Origin: CAVRTM01 sp963696105 | GTDB lineage: Bacteria; Actinomycetota; Actinomycetes; Actinomycetales; Dermatophilaceae | DNA length: 64,000 nucleotides | Direction of reading: 5' to 3' | NCBI GenBank assembly: GCA_963696105.1 | Contig: CAVOIP010000001.1 | Location: 62,001 to 126,000 of the forward strand | Shown here: one piece after another, positions 51,770 through 61,106 of the stretch | Position numbering within the stretch: position 1 is the stretch's first letter | Layout of the letters: each line of letters opens with the position of its first letter | Position numbers and translations under genes: made by a program | The notes under the pieces: generated by a model | What the model was told of the DNA's origin: nothing | Seen by the model: the letters and a program-made list of their open reading frames with translations, nothing else | Database searches by the model: none

Positions 51770-52417
51770 GTGCACCCCTACGCTCCACTGAACGTCACCG
51801 TGACCACCCCGCGGGTCGAACTGCGAGGGGCAACCGATGATCTTCTGGCAGAACTGGTGCCCCTTGTCCGAGCGGGCCAGGCGGACGCTGATCCTCCACC
51901 CTTCGATGACCCGATGTCGTTGTACGACCGCGACCCGGACATTCGGGTCCAGAAGTGGCTGCGGGCGATCTGGCGAGGGCGTGGACGCGTCGCCTCGGAC
52001 TTCTGGCGCCTCAACCTGGTGGTTCTCATCGACGGGCACGCAGCCGGTATGCAGGACGTCATCGGTGCTGACTTCGAGACCTACGGCGCCGTCACCACCT
52101 TCTCCTGGCTGGCCGCGGACTTCCGTGGCCGCGGATTCGGCCGTGAGATGCGGGAGGCGGCGCTCCACCTGTCCTTCGACGGGTTCGGCGCCGCCGAAGC
52201 CGCCAGTGACGCCTTCGTGGACAACGCCGGGTCCAACCGCGTCTCCGAGACGCTCGGTTACCAACGGAACGGCACGGACTGGGCCACCCGGCGGGGAGAG
52301 CCTGCGCTGATTCAGCGGTGGCGCATCACCCGAGAACAATGGCTGACTCGCCGGCGCGACGACATCGCGGTCAGCGGTGCCGAGGCCTGTCGACAGGCGT
52401 TTCAGGCATCATCCTGA
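51770..52417 (+). CDS. GNAT-family N-acetyltransferase
   Basis: A 215-residue protein with the RimJ/RimL-like layout: VTTPRVELRGATDDLLAELVPL at the start, FSWLAADFRGRGFGREMREAAL as the acetyl-CoA loop, and NAGSNRVSETLGYQRNG. Larger than the other two GNATs. GTG start; third GNAT gene within 7 kb. Confidence 0.82.
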   Translation: MHPYAPLNVTVTTPRVELRGATDDLLAELVPLVRAGQADADPPPFDDPMSLYDRDPDIRVQKWLRAIWRGRGRVASDFWRLNLVVLIDGHAAGMQDVIGADFETYGAVTTFSWLAADFRGRGFGREMREAALHLSFDGFGAAEAASDAFVDNAGSNRVSETLGYQRNGTDWATRRGEPALIQRWRITREQWLTRRRDDIAVSGAEACRQAFQASS

Positions 52418-52464
52418 GCTGCCGCGACCCGTCCTCATGCCGATCCCGGATCGACGGACCGCTG

Positions 52465-52701
52465 TCAGTCCTCGGGGAGGGCGGCGAAGGTCCGCTTGGT
52501 GTCGCGGTACCAACCCATCGCCTTCTTGGGGTGCCTCCAGCGGTTCTTCATGGCCTCGCGGGCCTCTTGGTGGGTCGCGTCGCCGGACGTCTCCGCATCC
52601 TTGAGATGGCGGTCCTGGGCGTGGATGACGGCGTCGGCGCTCTCGCCGTGGTGCTCGAGGTCGCAGGGCCCTCCGAGGGTCCGGCAGGTCATGGTCTTCA
52701 T
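52465..52701 (-). CDS. Small DUF1059-like protein
   Basis: A 78-residue protein, MKTMTCRTLGGPCDLEHHG..., ending KRTFAALPED. The paired Cys (TCRTLGGPCD) and the later amphipathic region resemble small DUF1059-type proteins. AAGGAGA lies 6 nt before the ATG, a strong ribosome site. Function unknown. Confidence 0.6.
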   Translation of the reverse strand: MKTMTCRTLGGPCDLEHHGESADAVIHAQDRHLKDAETSGDATHQEAREAMKNRWRHPKKAMGWYRDTKRTFAALPED

Positions 52702-52767
52702 GGTTGTCTCCTTCTGTTGTGGGTGTCCTGATGTGCTGACGATCGGAACGGCCAAGGTGTGACCGGG

Positions 52768-53604
52768 TCAGCCACGCGGCCGATCCCCGTCGCGGCGTAC
52801 GACTCGGGAGAGCACGTCGGGCGCGGCGCGGAAGGTGATGGCGCGCACGACCCCGTCGTTGACGGTGAAGTCGAAGACGACCTTGGCCGCGCCGAGGTGG
52901 AACCAGGCGCTACAGGGCCGGTCACCGACGAAGACCGGGAGGGCGCCCCTGGCGCTGCCGTTGAAGAACGCCGCGACCTCCTCGCGGCCCTCGATCCGCC
53001 GCGGGGTGCCGGCCATGACCGCAGCCTCGTCGGCAGTCACGGCGGCGTCGGGTGCCAGCAGTTGGAGCAACCGGTCGAAGTCACCGTTCCTGGCTGCGGC
53101 CATGAAGGCGTCGACCGCTTCCCCGTCGGCCAGGTGGTCCTCCGGATGGGGCTGGGCGACCTTGGCCCGTGCCCGCGAGGCGAGCTTGCGCGCGGCCGCC
53201 GGCGTGGTGCCGAGCAGCGCCGCAATCGTCGGGAACCCGAAGCCGAAGCTGTCGTGGAGCACGAAGGCGACCCGCTCGTGCGGGGAGAGCCGGTCGAGCA
53301 CGACGTGCAGGGCGAGACCGACGGTGTCGGCAAGCGCGACGTCGTCGGCCGGGTCGTTGAGGGTCGCCCCGGGCCCGACGTCATCGACGGGGACGGGCGT
53401 GCGCGAGCGCAGCCGGTCGAGGCACAGGCGGGTGGTCACGGTCGTCAACCAGGCCGGCAGGCTGTCGATCTCTGCGTCCGTCCCGTGCAGCCGCAGCCAC
53501 GCCTGCTGCACGACGTCCTGCGCCTCGGCGTGGTCACCGAGCACCCGGCTCGCGATCCCCACCAGGCGCGGTCGTTCAGCCTCGAACCTGTCCGTCTGGT
53601 CCAC
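52768..53604 (-). CDS. SigJ-like ECF sigma factor with SnoaL-type C-terminus
   Basis: A 278-residue protein. Sigma region 2 is RLVGIASRVLGDHAEAQDVVQQAWLRL, region 4 RLSPHERVAFVLHDSFGFGF. After about residue 170 comes a SnoaL/NTF2-like domain with FMAAARNGDFDRLLQLLAPDA, typical of ECF41/SigJ sigma factors, where it controls activity in place of an anti-sigma factor. GTG at 53604 has GGAGG 8 nt upstream; GTG at 53619 is an alternative. It is divergent from the ArsR operon. Confidence 0.88.
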   Translation of the reverse strand: MDQTDRFEAERPRLVGIASRVLGDHAEAQDVVQQAWLRLHGTDAEIDSLPAWLTTVTTRLCLDRLRSRTPVPVDDVGPGATLNDPADDVALADTVGLALHVVLDRLSPHERVAFVLHDSFGFGFPTIAALLGTTPAAARKLASRARAKVAQPHPEDHLADGEAVDAFMAAARNGDFDRLLQLLAPDAAVTADEAAVMAGTPRRIEGREEVAAFFNGSARGALPVFVGDRPCSAWFHLGAAKVVFDFTVNDGVVRAITFRAAPDVLSRVVRRDGDRPRG

Positions 53605-53766
53605 GGCCTTCACCTCCACCCTTTCCCTCTACTGGCTACCTCACTGACTCGCGAGCCGGGCCAGGTGTGACCGCGCCGGGACCCACCCCTCCAGGTTCTC
53701 CGCTCACACTGACCCACGCTCACACACCCGATCCGGCTCGGTAAGTCTGGGCGGGTTACGCCGGTG

Positions 53767-53801
53767 TTGACGCATGCCTATATCGACATATGATGAGCCT
53801 G
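53767..53801 (+). promoter_or_regulatory. Leaderless promoter with ArsR-type operator
   Basis: TTGACG (53767-53772) and TATGAT (53789-53794) are separated by 16 bp. Counting 7 nt from the -10 box puts the transcript start at 53801, the GTG of the ArsR gene, so the mRNA is probably leaderless. The palindrome ATATCGACATAT (53780-53791) overlaps the -10 box and is a likely self-repression operator. Confidence 0.6.
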
Positions 53802-54145
53802 TGGCACGAGCAGCGACGACGTCAGACGTCTTCAACGCGATCGCCGAGCCGCAGCGCCGGGAGATCCTGGTGCTGCTGCGGGCGGGGGAGAGGCCGGTGA
53901 CCGAGCTGGCGCAGGAGCTGGGCATGAGCCAGCCGGGGGCGTCCAAACACCTGCGGGTGCTCCGGGAGGTCGGACTGGTCCGGGACCGCAAGGCAGGCAG
54001 GCAGCGCCTGTACGGCCTCGACGCCCGCGGGCTGCAACCGGTTCACGAGTGGACCGGTGGGTTCGAGCGGTTCTGGAATGCGAGCTTCGACCGGCTGGAC
54101 GAGTACGTGCAGGACCTCAAGCAGGCAAGCCAGGAGGAGGAGTGA
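53801..54145 (+). CDS. ArsR-family repressor
   Basis: A 114-residue winged-helix protein. FNAIAEPQRREILVLLRAGE is followed by recognition helix MSQPGASKHLRVLREVGLV, then DRKAGRQRLYGLD. There is no metal-binding ELCV motif, so it is a non-metal ArsR type commonly paired with SRPBCC genes. GTG at 53801 fits the leaderless promoter; an ATG at 53774 would place the operator inside the gene. Confidence 0.88.
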   Translation: MARAATTSDVFNAIAEPQRREILVLLRAGERPVTELAQELGMSQPGASKHLRVLREVGLVRDRKAGRQRLYGLDARGLQPVHEWTGGFERFWNASFDRLDEYVQDLKQASQEEE

Positions 54146-54148
54146 CCG

Positions 54149-54655
54149 ATGGCAGTGACAGGACGGAACGCGCCGGCGCAGTCCGCGACGGCCGACCGCG
54201 AGGTCGTGATCACCCGGGTCATCAGTGCCCCACGGGAGCTGGTGTTCGAGGCGTTCACCGAGGTGCGGCACCTGTCGCGATGGTGGGGGCCGGACGGGTT
54301 CACCACCACCACGCGGGCGTTCGAGTTCCGCGTCGGCGGGGAGTGGGACTTCGTGATGCACGGACCGGACGGGACGGACTACCAGGAATGGATCTCCTGG
54401 ACCGAGATCGCCCCACCGGAGCGGATCGCGCTGCTGCACGGTGAGTCCCGCGGTGACCCGAACGCCTTCGAGTCGGTCCTGACGTTCGCGCCCGACGGCG
54501 CGGCGACCCGGATCGAGATGCGCACGGTGTTCCCCACCAAGGAGCTGCACGACGAGGCGGTCGAGAAGTACCACGCGATCGAGGGCGCCCAGCAGACCCT
54601 GAGCAACCTGGCTGCCTACGTCACCGGGATCGTTCGCAAGGGAGTTGAGGACTGA
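54149..54655 (+). CDS. SRPBCC/AHSA1-domain protein
   Basis: A 168-residue START-like protein. REVVITRVISAPRELVFEAF and HLSRWWGPDGFTTTT are typical of the AHSA1 family. It probably binds a hydrophobic ligand. It starts 4 nt after the ArsR gene, and its stop overlaps the next ATG, so the three genes form one operon. Confidence 0.88.
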   Translation: MAVTGRNAPAQSATADREVVITRVISAPRELVFEAFTEVRHLSRWWGPDGFTTTTRAFEFRVGGEWDFVMHGPDGTDYQEWISWTEIAPPERIALLHGESRGDPNAFESVLTFAPDGAATRIEMRTVFPTKELHDEAVEKYHAIEGAQQTLSNLAAYVTGIVRKGVED

Positions 54656-55275
54656 TGGCCGGGAAGGTGTTCTTCAGCGTGTCGATGTCGCTGGACGGTT
54701 TCATCGCGCCCGAGTCCCTCGAGGACCTGATGGGGCAGCAGTGGATGGAGCTGCAGCAGTGGATCTTCCCGCAGCGGTTCTTCCGGGAGAACCTGAAGCT
54801 CGGCGAGGGCGGCGAGGAAGGGCGCGACAACGACATCGTGCGGGAGACGTTCGAGCGCACTGGCGCGAGCGTGATGGGCAAACGCATGTTCGACGCCGGC
54901 GAGCAGGCGTGGCCGGAGGAGGCGCCGTTCCACACGCCGGTCTTCGTCGTGACGCACGAGAAGCGTGACTCCTGGGGGCGGCCGGGCGGGACCACCTTCC
55001 ACTTCGTCAACGACGGCATCGAGGCCGCGCTCGACCAGGCCCGCGAGGCCGCCGGCGACCGGGACGTCCGCATCGCAGGCGGCGGCGCCACGATCCTGGA
55101 ATATGTCAACGCCGGCCTGATCGACGAGTTCACGATTGCGGTGTCACCCGTGCTGTTCGGCTCCGGAATCCGCCTGTTCGAGGCCGTGGACGCGGGCCGC
55201 GTGGCCCTGGAGCAGGTCCGCGCGGAGCCGACGCCGCGGGTGACCCACCTGACCTACGCAGTCCGGGAACGGTGA
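54655..55275 (+). CDS. RibD-C/dihydrofolate-reductase-like protein
   Basis: A 206-residue reductase-fold protein. KVFFSVSMSLDGFIAP at the N-terminus, SVMGKRMFDAGE, VFVVTHEKRD and RIAGGGATILEYVNAGLIDE are diagnostic. It probably reduces a small substrate with NADPH. The ATG overlaps the SRPBCC stop. Confidence 0.88.
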   Translation: MAGKVFFSVSMSLDGFIAPESLEDLMGQQWMELQQWIFPQRFFRENLKLGEGGEEGRDNDIVRETFERTGASVMGKRMFDAGEQAWPEEAPFHTPVFVVTHEKRDSWGRPGGTTFHFVNDGIEAALDQAREAAGDRDVRIAGGGATILEYVNAGLIDEFTIAVSPVLFGSGIRLFEAVDAGRVALEQVRAEPTPRVTHLTYAVRER

Positions 55276-55457
55276 CTGTCTGGACCTCAGGGCTGCCCCC
55301 GCCGACTGCAGGGGGTTCTCGTATCGCGAGCTGGCTGCTGCGAGAACCGCACGGCTGCAGGCGCACCCGGGCCGACGAGCGGGACGGCACCCGGTAGTTC
55401 CTCCGGGTTCACCCGGCGTGTGTGCGCTCGTTGCCCGGCGCCCGTACGGTCCGGCGC

Positions 55458-56537
55458 ATGAGAGCTCTACGAGTTGTTGCAGCCGCGGTCAGCATGGCCG
55501 GCCTGTGCCTGTCGACCGCTGGCGTTGCCCAAGCCACGCCCCACTCCACGGGTCCTGGCGTCCAGCCACAGAAGACCCAGTTCGACCTGCAGGCTCACCG
55601 TGGCGGCATCGGGATGACCACGGAGGAGTCGCTTCCGGGCTTCGCGAAGGCGCTGCGGCTGGGTGTGAGCACGCTGGAGCTGGACACGCACATCACCAAG
55701 GACAACAAGGTCGTCGTCAACCACGACCGTCAGATCAGCTCGCAGAAGTGCGAGGACACCGCCCCGGCGTTCCCACATGACCCGATGTACCCGTACGTGG
55801 GCAAGTTCATCAAGGACCTGACGCTGGCCGAGATCAAGACAATGGACTGTGGCTACCAGCAGCTGCCCGGCTTCCCCGAGCAGGAGCAGATCAAGGGCTG
55901 GCGCATGGCCGAGCTCAAGGACGTCCTGAACTTGGTGAAGTCGTACCACGCCAACCAGGTCAAGCTGAACATCGAGACCAAGGTTGAGGCCGGCTCGCCG
56001 GAGCAGACCGCGCCGCGTGAGCAGTTCGTCCGCCGGGTCTACCAGGAGATCCACGCCTCGGGGATCGAGCGTCAGGTCACCATCGAGTCCTTCGACTGGG
56101 GTGCGCTCAAGCTGATGCACACGTTCGCGCCGACCTGGCCCCTGGTGGCACTGACCAACTACGACTTCCTCGAGGTCGGCAAGCCGGGGGCCTCCCCGTG
56201 GCTCGGTGGCGTCGACGCCGACACGTACGGCGGTGACCTCGTCAAGACAGCTCGGGCTGCCGTACCTGGGCTGACCGCGCTGTCGCCGAACTACGGCTTT
56301 CCGCAGAACGGCACGGTGGGAGACCCCAGCTTCCGCTTCTACCCGGACAAGCAGATGATCTCCGAGGCGCACGAGCAAGGGCTGAAGGTCATCCCGTGGA
56401 CCTGCGATGACGGTGCCACGATCAAGGCACTGATGGACATGGGTGTTGACGGCATCATCACCAACTACCCGAACCACGTTCGGGAAGTCATGGCTGAGCG
56501 TGGCATGCGTCTGCCGAAGGCGTACCCGGCTCCCTGA
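55458..56537 (+). CDS. Secreted glycerophosphodiester phosphodiesterase
   Basis: A 359-residue protein. The signal peptide MRALRVVAAAVSMAGLCLS ends near AQATP. The GDPD domain has catalytic His in LQAHRGGIGMTTEES, metal ligands in LELDTHITKDNKVVVNHD, and the conserved end GLKVIPWTCDD and GVDGIITNYPN. It hydrolyses glycerophosphodiesters outside the cell for phosphate or glycerol. A strong terminator follows. Confidence 0.92.
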   Translation: MRALRVVAAAVSMAGLCLSTAGVAQATPHSTGPGVQPQKTQFDLQAHRGGIGMTTEESLPGFAKALRLGVSTLELDTHITKDNKVVVNHDRQISSQKCEDTAPAFPHDPMYPYVGKFIKDLTLAEIKTMDCGYQQLPGFPEQEQIKGWRMAELKDVLNLVKSYHANQVKLNIETKVEAGSPEQTAPREQFVRRVYQEIHASGIERQVTIESFDWGALKLMHTFAPTWPLVALTNYDFLEVGKPGASPWLGGVDADTYGGDLVKTARAAVPGLTALSPNYGFPQNGTVGDPSFRFYPDKQMISEAHEQGLKVIPWTCDDGATIKALMDMGVDGIITNYPNHVREVMAERGMRLPKAYPAP

Positions 56538-56555
56538 TTTCCCGCGGGCCTCGGA

Positions 56556-56591
56556 AGGCGGGGCACCTTGGAGGTTCAAGGTGCCCCGCCT
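56556..56591. terminator. Hairpin terminator between GDPD and aldo/keto reductase genes
   Basis: A perfect 14-bp stem, AGGCGGGGCACCTT at 56556-56569 with its complement at 56578-56591, lies between convergent genes. Confidence 0.85.
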
Positions 56592-56625
56592 CTCGGGTCC
56601 AGGCCCGGCCCTGCCGTGTGACACC

Positions 56626-57618
56626 TCAGCGGTCGATCATCCGTTGCATGGCTTCCGGGTAGCGGTCGCCCCGGACCTGCACGCTGGCTGAGGCGCTGTC
56701 GAGCTCTGCCAGGTCCTCGGAGGTGAGGTCGCAGGTCCGCCGATCCGAGGTTCTCCTCGAGGCGCTCGAGTCGCCTGGTCCCGGGGATCGGCACGATCCA
56801 GGGCTTCTGCGCGAGCAGCCAGGCGAGGGCGACCTGGCCGACGGTGGCGTTCTTGCGCTCGGCGACCGTGGAGACGAGGTCGACGAGGGCGAGGTTGGCC
56901 TGCGAGCGCCTCGCGCTCGAAGCGGGGCAGGGAGGCGCGGATGTCACCCTCGCCGAACTGGGTCGCGGCGGTGACCTGACCGGTCAGGAACCCACGCCCG
57001 AGCGGACTGAAGGGCACGAAGCCGATGCCGAGCTCCGCGAGGGCGGGCAGGATCTCGTCCTCGGGCTCGCGCCAGAACAGGGAGTACTCGCTCTGCAGTG
57101 CCGTGACGGGCTGCACCGCGTGGGCGCGGCGGATCGTTCCGACGCCGGCCTCGGACATCCCGAAGTGGTGGACCTTGCCGGCCTCGATGAGCTCCTTGAC
57201 GGTGCCGGCGACGTCCTCGATGGGGACGTCCGGGTCGACGCGGTGCTGGTAGAGCAGGTCGATGGCGTCGGTCCGCAGCCGTCGCAGAGAGCCCTCGACG
57301 GCGGCGCGGATGTCGTCCGGCCGGCTGCGTGACGCCGGTCTGCTTGCCGTTCTCGTCGAAGGCGAACCCGAACTTGGTGGCGATGACGACGTCCTCGCGG
57401 ACCGGCTGCAGCGCCTCACCGACCAGCTCCTCGTTGTGGAAGGGGCCGTAGACCTCGGCGGTGTCGAACAGGGTGACGCCCCGGTCCACCGCCGCGCGCA
57501 GGAACGTGATCATCTCCTCGCGCGGTGGTCGTGGACCGAACGACTGGCTCATGCCCATGCAGCCGAGGCCGAGCGGGGACACCTGCAGGCCTGGCGTGCC
57601 GAGTGTGCGTGCGTGCAT
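56626..57618 (-). CDS. Aldo/keto reductase (three indels)
   Basis: Repaired, about 330 residues. MHARTLGTPGLQVSPLGLGCMGMS start, catalytic Asp/Tyr in LFDTAEVYGP, Lys in VIATKFGF, His in LLYQHRVDP, then PFSPLGRGFLTG and cofactor-binding IVPIPGTRRLERLEENL. Frame breaks near 56744, 56917 and 57336 are each one extra base after a codon's third position. It is typical of the YakC/YajO-type AKRs. The ribosome site is AGGAGA. It is the last gene of the AKR-SDR-AKR cluster. Confidence 0.85.
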
Positions 57619-57647
57619 CGTGGTTCTCCTTTGTCGTGCGGTTCGGG

Positions 57648-57994
57648 TCAGAGCTGTCCGGCGGGTCGCAGCAGGACCTCGTTGATCGCGAGGTGCGGGG
57701 CGGCTGAGGGTGAAGGCGATGACCTCGGCGACGTCGTCCGCGGTGACCTCGGCCTGGCTGTAGAGCTGCTGCACGCCTTCGCGGGTGTCCGCGTGGGTGA
57801 TGTGCTGTGGCAGCTCGGTGGCGACGACGCCGGGTTCGATCGGGGTGACCCGTACGTCGGGAAGCAGCTCCTGGCGCAGGGACTCGGACCAGCCGTTGAG
57901 GCCCCACTTGGTCGCTGCGTAGACCCCGTTGCCGGCGCGAGCGGTCCGTCCGGCGACGGAGGAGATGTTGACGATGTCGACGCCGCGCTCCGGT
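57648..57994 (-). pseudogene. N-terminally truncated short-chain dehydrogenase
   Basis: About 115 residues of the C-terminal half of a classical SDR: VDIVNISSVAGR (catalytic Ser), NGVYAATKWGLNG (YxxxK), VTPIEPGVVATELP, and end NEVLLRPAGQL. The Rossmann start with GxxxGxG, about 120 residues, is absent; 30 bp upstream is the stop of the other aldo/keto reductase. One further indel near 57703 sits at a codon end. It is either a true deletion or an assembly collapse. Confidence 0.75.
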
Positions 57995-58023
57995 CGGTCG
58001 GTTCGGGCTGTTGCGGCGGGTGG

Positions 58024-58904
58024 TCAGGCTTCCGGGATGGGCCGACCGAAGGTCTCCAGGGTGATGGCCTCCGGCTCCGGGCCGCCGCGCCGGTCGGTGT
58101 CCAGGCTGTCGATGGCGGCGAGCTCGTCAGCGGTGAGGTCGAAGTCGAAGACGTCGACGTTCTCGGCGATGCGGTGCGGCTTGGTCGACTTCGGGATGAC
58201 CGAGCGGCCCTGCTGCAGGTGCCAGCGCAGCATCGACCTGGGCCGGGGACCTGTCGTGCGCCGCGGCGATCTTGCCGATGACGGGGTCCTCCAGGGTGCT
58301 GCCGTGGCTGCCGTCGCGGTAGAAGGTGATGCCGCCGATGGGTGACCAGGCCTGGGTCAGGATGCCGTGCTGCGGCGCCGAACTCCTGGACCTCGCGCTG
58401 CTGGAAGTACGGGTGGACCTCGATCTGGTTGACCGCCGGCACGACCTGTGCCGTGCTCCAGCAGCGAGGTGAGGTGGTCGACCATGAAGTTGCTGACCCC
58501 GATGGCGCGGACCTTGCCGTCGGCCAGCAGCGCCTCGAGCGCGCGGTACGCCTCCACGGTTCTGTCGAAGGCGGAGGGCAGCGCCTGGTGCAGGATCAGC
58601 AGGTCGATCTGGTCGACGCCGAGCTTGGCGGCGCTCTTGTCGAAGCCGTGCAGCGTCTCGTCGTAGCCGTAGTCGCTGATCCAGATCTTGGTCTCGAGGA
58701 AGACCTCGTCGCGGCGATGCCGGAGTCGTGGATGGCCTCGCCGACCTCGCGCTCGTTGCCGTACGCCGCGGCGGTGTCGATGTGGCGGTAGCCGGCCTCG
58801 AGGGCGGCGCGGACCGCGTCGCGGGTCTCGTCCGGAGGCGTCTGGAAGACGCCGAGACCGAGTGCCGGCATCTGCACGCCGTTGTCGAGGGTGAGGATGT
58901 CCAT
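58024..58904 (-). CDS. Aldo/keto reductase, second (four indels)
   Basis: Repaired, about 292 residues of the 2,5-diketo-gluconate-reductase type. Start DILTLDNGVQMPALGLG, HIDTAAAYGNE (Asp, Tyr), FLETKIWISDYG (Lys), LLILHQALP (His), IGVSNFMVDHL, NQIEVHPYFQQ and SVIPKSTKPHRIAENVDVF. Frame breaks near 58233, 58378, 58448 and 58711 occur at codon ends, the last being a dropped third base. A GGAAG ribosome site precedes ATG 58904. It is divergent from the MmyB-type regulator. Confidence 0.85.
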
Positions 58905-59122
58905 GAGGGTGATCTTCCTTGTGGGGTTGTTGTCAGGCATCGGTGCCGAGGTCGGGATGACATCTGCACGTCACGCGCGCCGTACATCACTGTCGCTTCC
59001 ATGGCCGTACCTCCTCGGACCGGTAGTGCGGCGAAACCGCTTCGCGCCCAGGTGGCTCGCTGGCTCGCCGCTGTACCCAGAGAACCCCGGTTCCTACGCG
59101 AAAGGGAGTGACGGTCTTTACA

Positions 59123-59133
59123 GGTACTGGCAG
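59123..59133 (+). promoter_or_regulatory. GTAC-T-GGCAG motif in the AKR/MmyB intergenic region
   Basis: GGTACTGGCAG, 40 nt before the MmyB-type regulator gene. The related sequence TGTACCGGCAG occurs at 63642 before the second MmyB-type gene. Shared position and sequence suggest a regulator-binding site. Confidence 0.4.
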
Positions 59134-59172
59134 ACCCTCCCTCGAACCGGGAGGAGGTCGTACCGTCGGGGC

Positions 59173-60060
59173 ATGCATCACCGGGACGACGTGCGTGACT
59201 TCCTCACCAGCAGGCGCCAGCGGTTGACCCCCGAACAGGCTGGGCTGCCGTCGTTCGGCGGCAGCAGGCGGCGGGTCAAAGGGCTGCGTCGCGAAGAGGT
59301 CGCGGTGCGGGCCGACATCTCCGTGGACTATTTGGCACGGCTGGAGCGGGGCAACCTCACCGGAGTGTCCGAAAGCGTGCTGGACTCGCTGAGCCGGGCA
59401 CTCCAGCTCGACGAGGCCGAACGCGCCCACCTGTTCGATCTCGCCCACACCGCGAACACCTCCGGCGGGGCCGCCGGCCGCCCGCGGACCACGTCCCGGC
59501 AGGGACTGCGGCCCGGCGTGCAGCGCATCCTCGACTCGATCAGGACCCCGGCCTACGTCCGCAACGGCCGCATGGACGTCCTCGCAGTCAACCGACTGGG
59601 GCGCGGGCTGTTCACAGACGCCTACGCCGGAGGCGGCGCGACGTTCAACCTGGCCCGATACCTGTTCCTCGACCCCCGCTCCCGCGACTTCTACCTCCAG
59701 TGGGACGTCGTCGCCCGCGACACTGTCGCCTCGCTGCGCGGGGAAGCCGGTCGCAGCCCCTACGACCGCGGCCTGACCAACCTGGTCGGGGAGCTGTCCA
59801 CCCGCAGCGAGGAGTTCCGCAGCTGGTGGGCCGCTCACGACGTCAAGCTCCACCGCACCGCCACCAAGCGACTCCAGCACACCGTCGTCGGCGAGCTCGA
59901 GCTCACCGGCGAAGCCCTCGAGCTGCCCGGCGACCCCGGCCTGACGGTCATTGCCTACACCGTCGAGCCAGCCAGCCCGTCCGAGCAGGCGCTGGCCTTC
60001 CTCGCCAGCTGGATCGGCGAGACCCGGCTGTCGCCCACCACGGACCCGGCCGCGACGTAA
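59173..60060 (+). CDS. XRE-family regulator with MmyB-like ligand domain
   Basis: A 295-residue protein. The helix-turn-helix lies in KGLRREEVAVRADISVDYLA with the family start DVRDFLTSRRQRLTPEQAGL. The C-terminal MmyB-like domain (about 110-285) includes ILDSIRTPAYVRNGRMDVLAVN, FLDPRSRDFYLQW and LELTGEALELPGDPGLTV. These regulators usually control the divergent oxidoreductase genes, here the two aldo/keto reductases and the SDR remnant. No frame problem. Confidence 0.9.
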   Translation: MHHRDDVRDFLTSRRQRLTPEQAGLPSFGGSRRRVKGLRREEVAVRADISVDYLARLERGNLTGVSESVLDSLSRALQLDEAERAHLFDLAHTANTSGGAAGRPRTTSRQGLRPGVQRILDSIRTPAYVRNGRMDVLAVNRLGRGLFTDAYAGGGATFNLARYLFLDPRSRDFYLQWDVVARDTVASLRGEAGRSPYDRGLTNLVGELSTRSEEFRSWWAAHDVKLHRTATKRLQHTVVGELELTGEALELPGDPGLTVIAYTVEPASPSEQALAFLASWIGETRLSPTTDPAAT

Positions 60061-60292
60061 CCCCCGGCAGGCGCCCAGCCAAGGGCACGCGCCCGGGCCC
60101 CCGCGGCGACCGACTCACTGCCACCCATCTCGTGGCCAGTGAGGTTCCGGTGACCACCGGTGGTGGCGGGGGCAGGGGTACGGCTGCATCGAGTGGCCGC
60201 CACGGGCTCGCTTGTTGACGGTGAGAGTGGCGCGGGGCAACGTGTACCAGGCCCGAGGATGACGTCGATGTGCACCCCGCGAGGAGAAGCGT

Positions 60293-60898
60293 ATGAGCTC
60301 GATCGAACGGCCACCCGCCATCGTTCGCTGGACCCTGCGGCTCGAGGAGGCCACTGCGCTGGACCGGCCGGTTCATGCGCTCGAGCCGTCGATCCAGTCC
60401 GTGTTCGGCAGCGGGACGCGCGCTGCCGTGCTGCGCGGCGACTGGCTGGGGCACGCGGTCCACCCGCTGCTCACCGACGTCGTCCTGGGCTCGTGGACCT
60501 CCGCCACCGTGCTGGACGTCTTCGGTGGGCGGGGCTCGTCCGCAGCGGCGCAGCGGCTCATCGGTACCGGACTCCTCGCGGTCGGCCCCACAGCCTGGAC
60601 CGGGTGGGCGGAGTGGTCGGCTGCGGCGCCGCGCGAGAAGCGGGTGGGCCTCGTCCACGCTCTGACCAACGCCGTCGCGATCAGCGCCTACGCGGCGTCG
60701 TGGGTCGCCCGAAGGAAGGGCCGGCATGGTGCCGGGGCGCGGCTCGCTCTTGCCGGAGCGACCGTCTCCGGCGTGGGCGCCTACCTCGGCGGCCACCTCG
60801 CAGAGGCACGCAAGGTGGCCAGCCACCATCCTGCCTACGACGACGCTCCGTCAGGGACTCAGGCCGCTGAAGCGTCGGAACCAGCACGGGACCGATAG
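60293..60898 (+). CDS. DUF2231 membrane protein
   Basis: A 201-residue protein. WLGHAVHPLLTDVVLGSWTSA is the DUF2231 signature, with His residues that may bind a cofactor. About four hydrophobic segments (ATVLDVF, IGTGLLAVGPTAWTGWAEW, ALTNAVAISAYAASW, ATVSGVGAYLGGHL). The first 45 residues are hydrophilic. The 232-bp gap before it has no gene. Function unknown; often near redox or Rieske genes. Confidence 0.82.
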   Translation: MSSIERPPAIVRWTLRLEEATALDRPVHALEPSIQSVFGSGTRAAVLRGDWLGHAVHPLLTDVVLGSWTSATVLDVFGGRGSSAAAQRLIGTGLLAVGPTAWTGWAEWSAAAPREKRVGLVHALTNAVAISAYAASWVARRKGRHGAGARLALAGATVSGVGAYLGGHLAEARKVASHHPAYDDAPSGTQAAEASEPARDR

Positions 60899-61106
60899 AC
60901 GCGCTGATCTGCCACGCCGAGCGGGGCCGTCCGCTCCTGGTGCAATCCGTCTGCACATCATCGAACGAGGTCAGGTACCGCGTCCTCCGTCGCGGTCGTG
61001 CTGCCCGTGTCGAATGGGACTGCCGCCAAGGAGCTGCGCGAGACGTCCGAGGCCGTCCGGTCGTTGGTGACAGAGATGAAGACCGCCGGCGTCCGGGACC
61101 GCCGTG

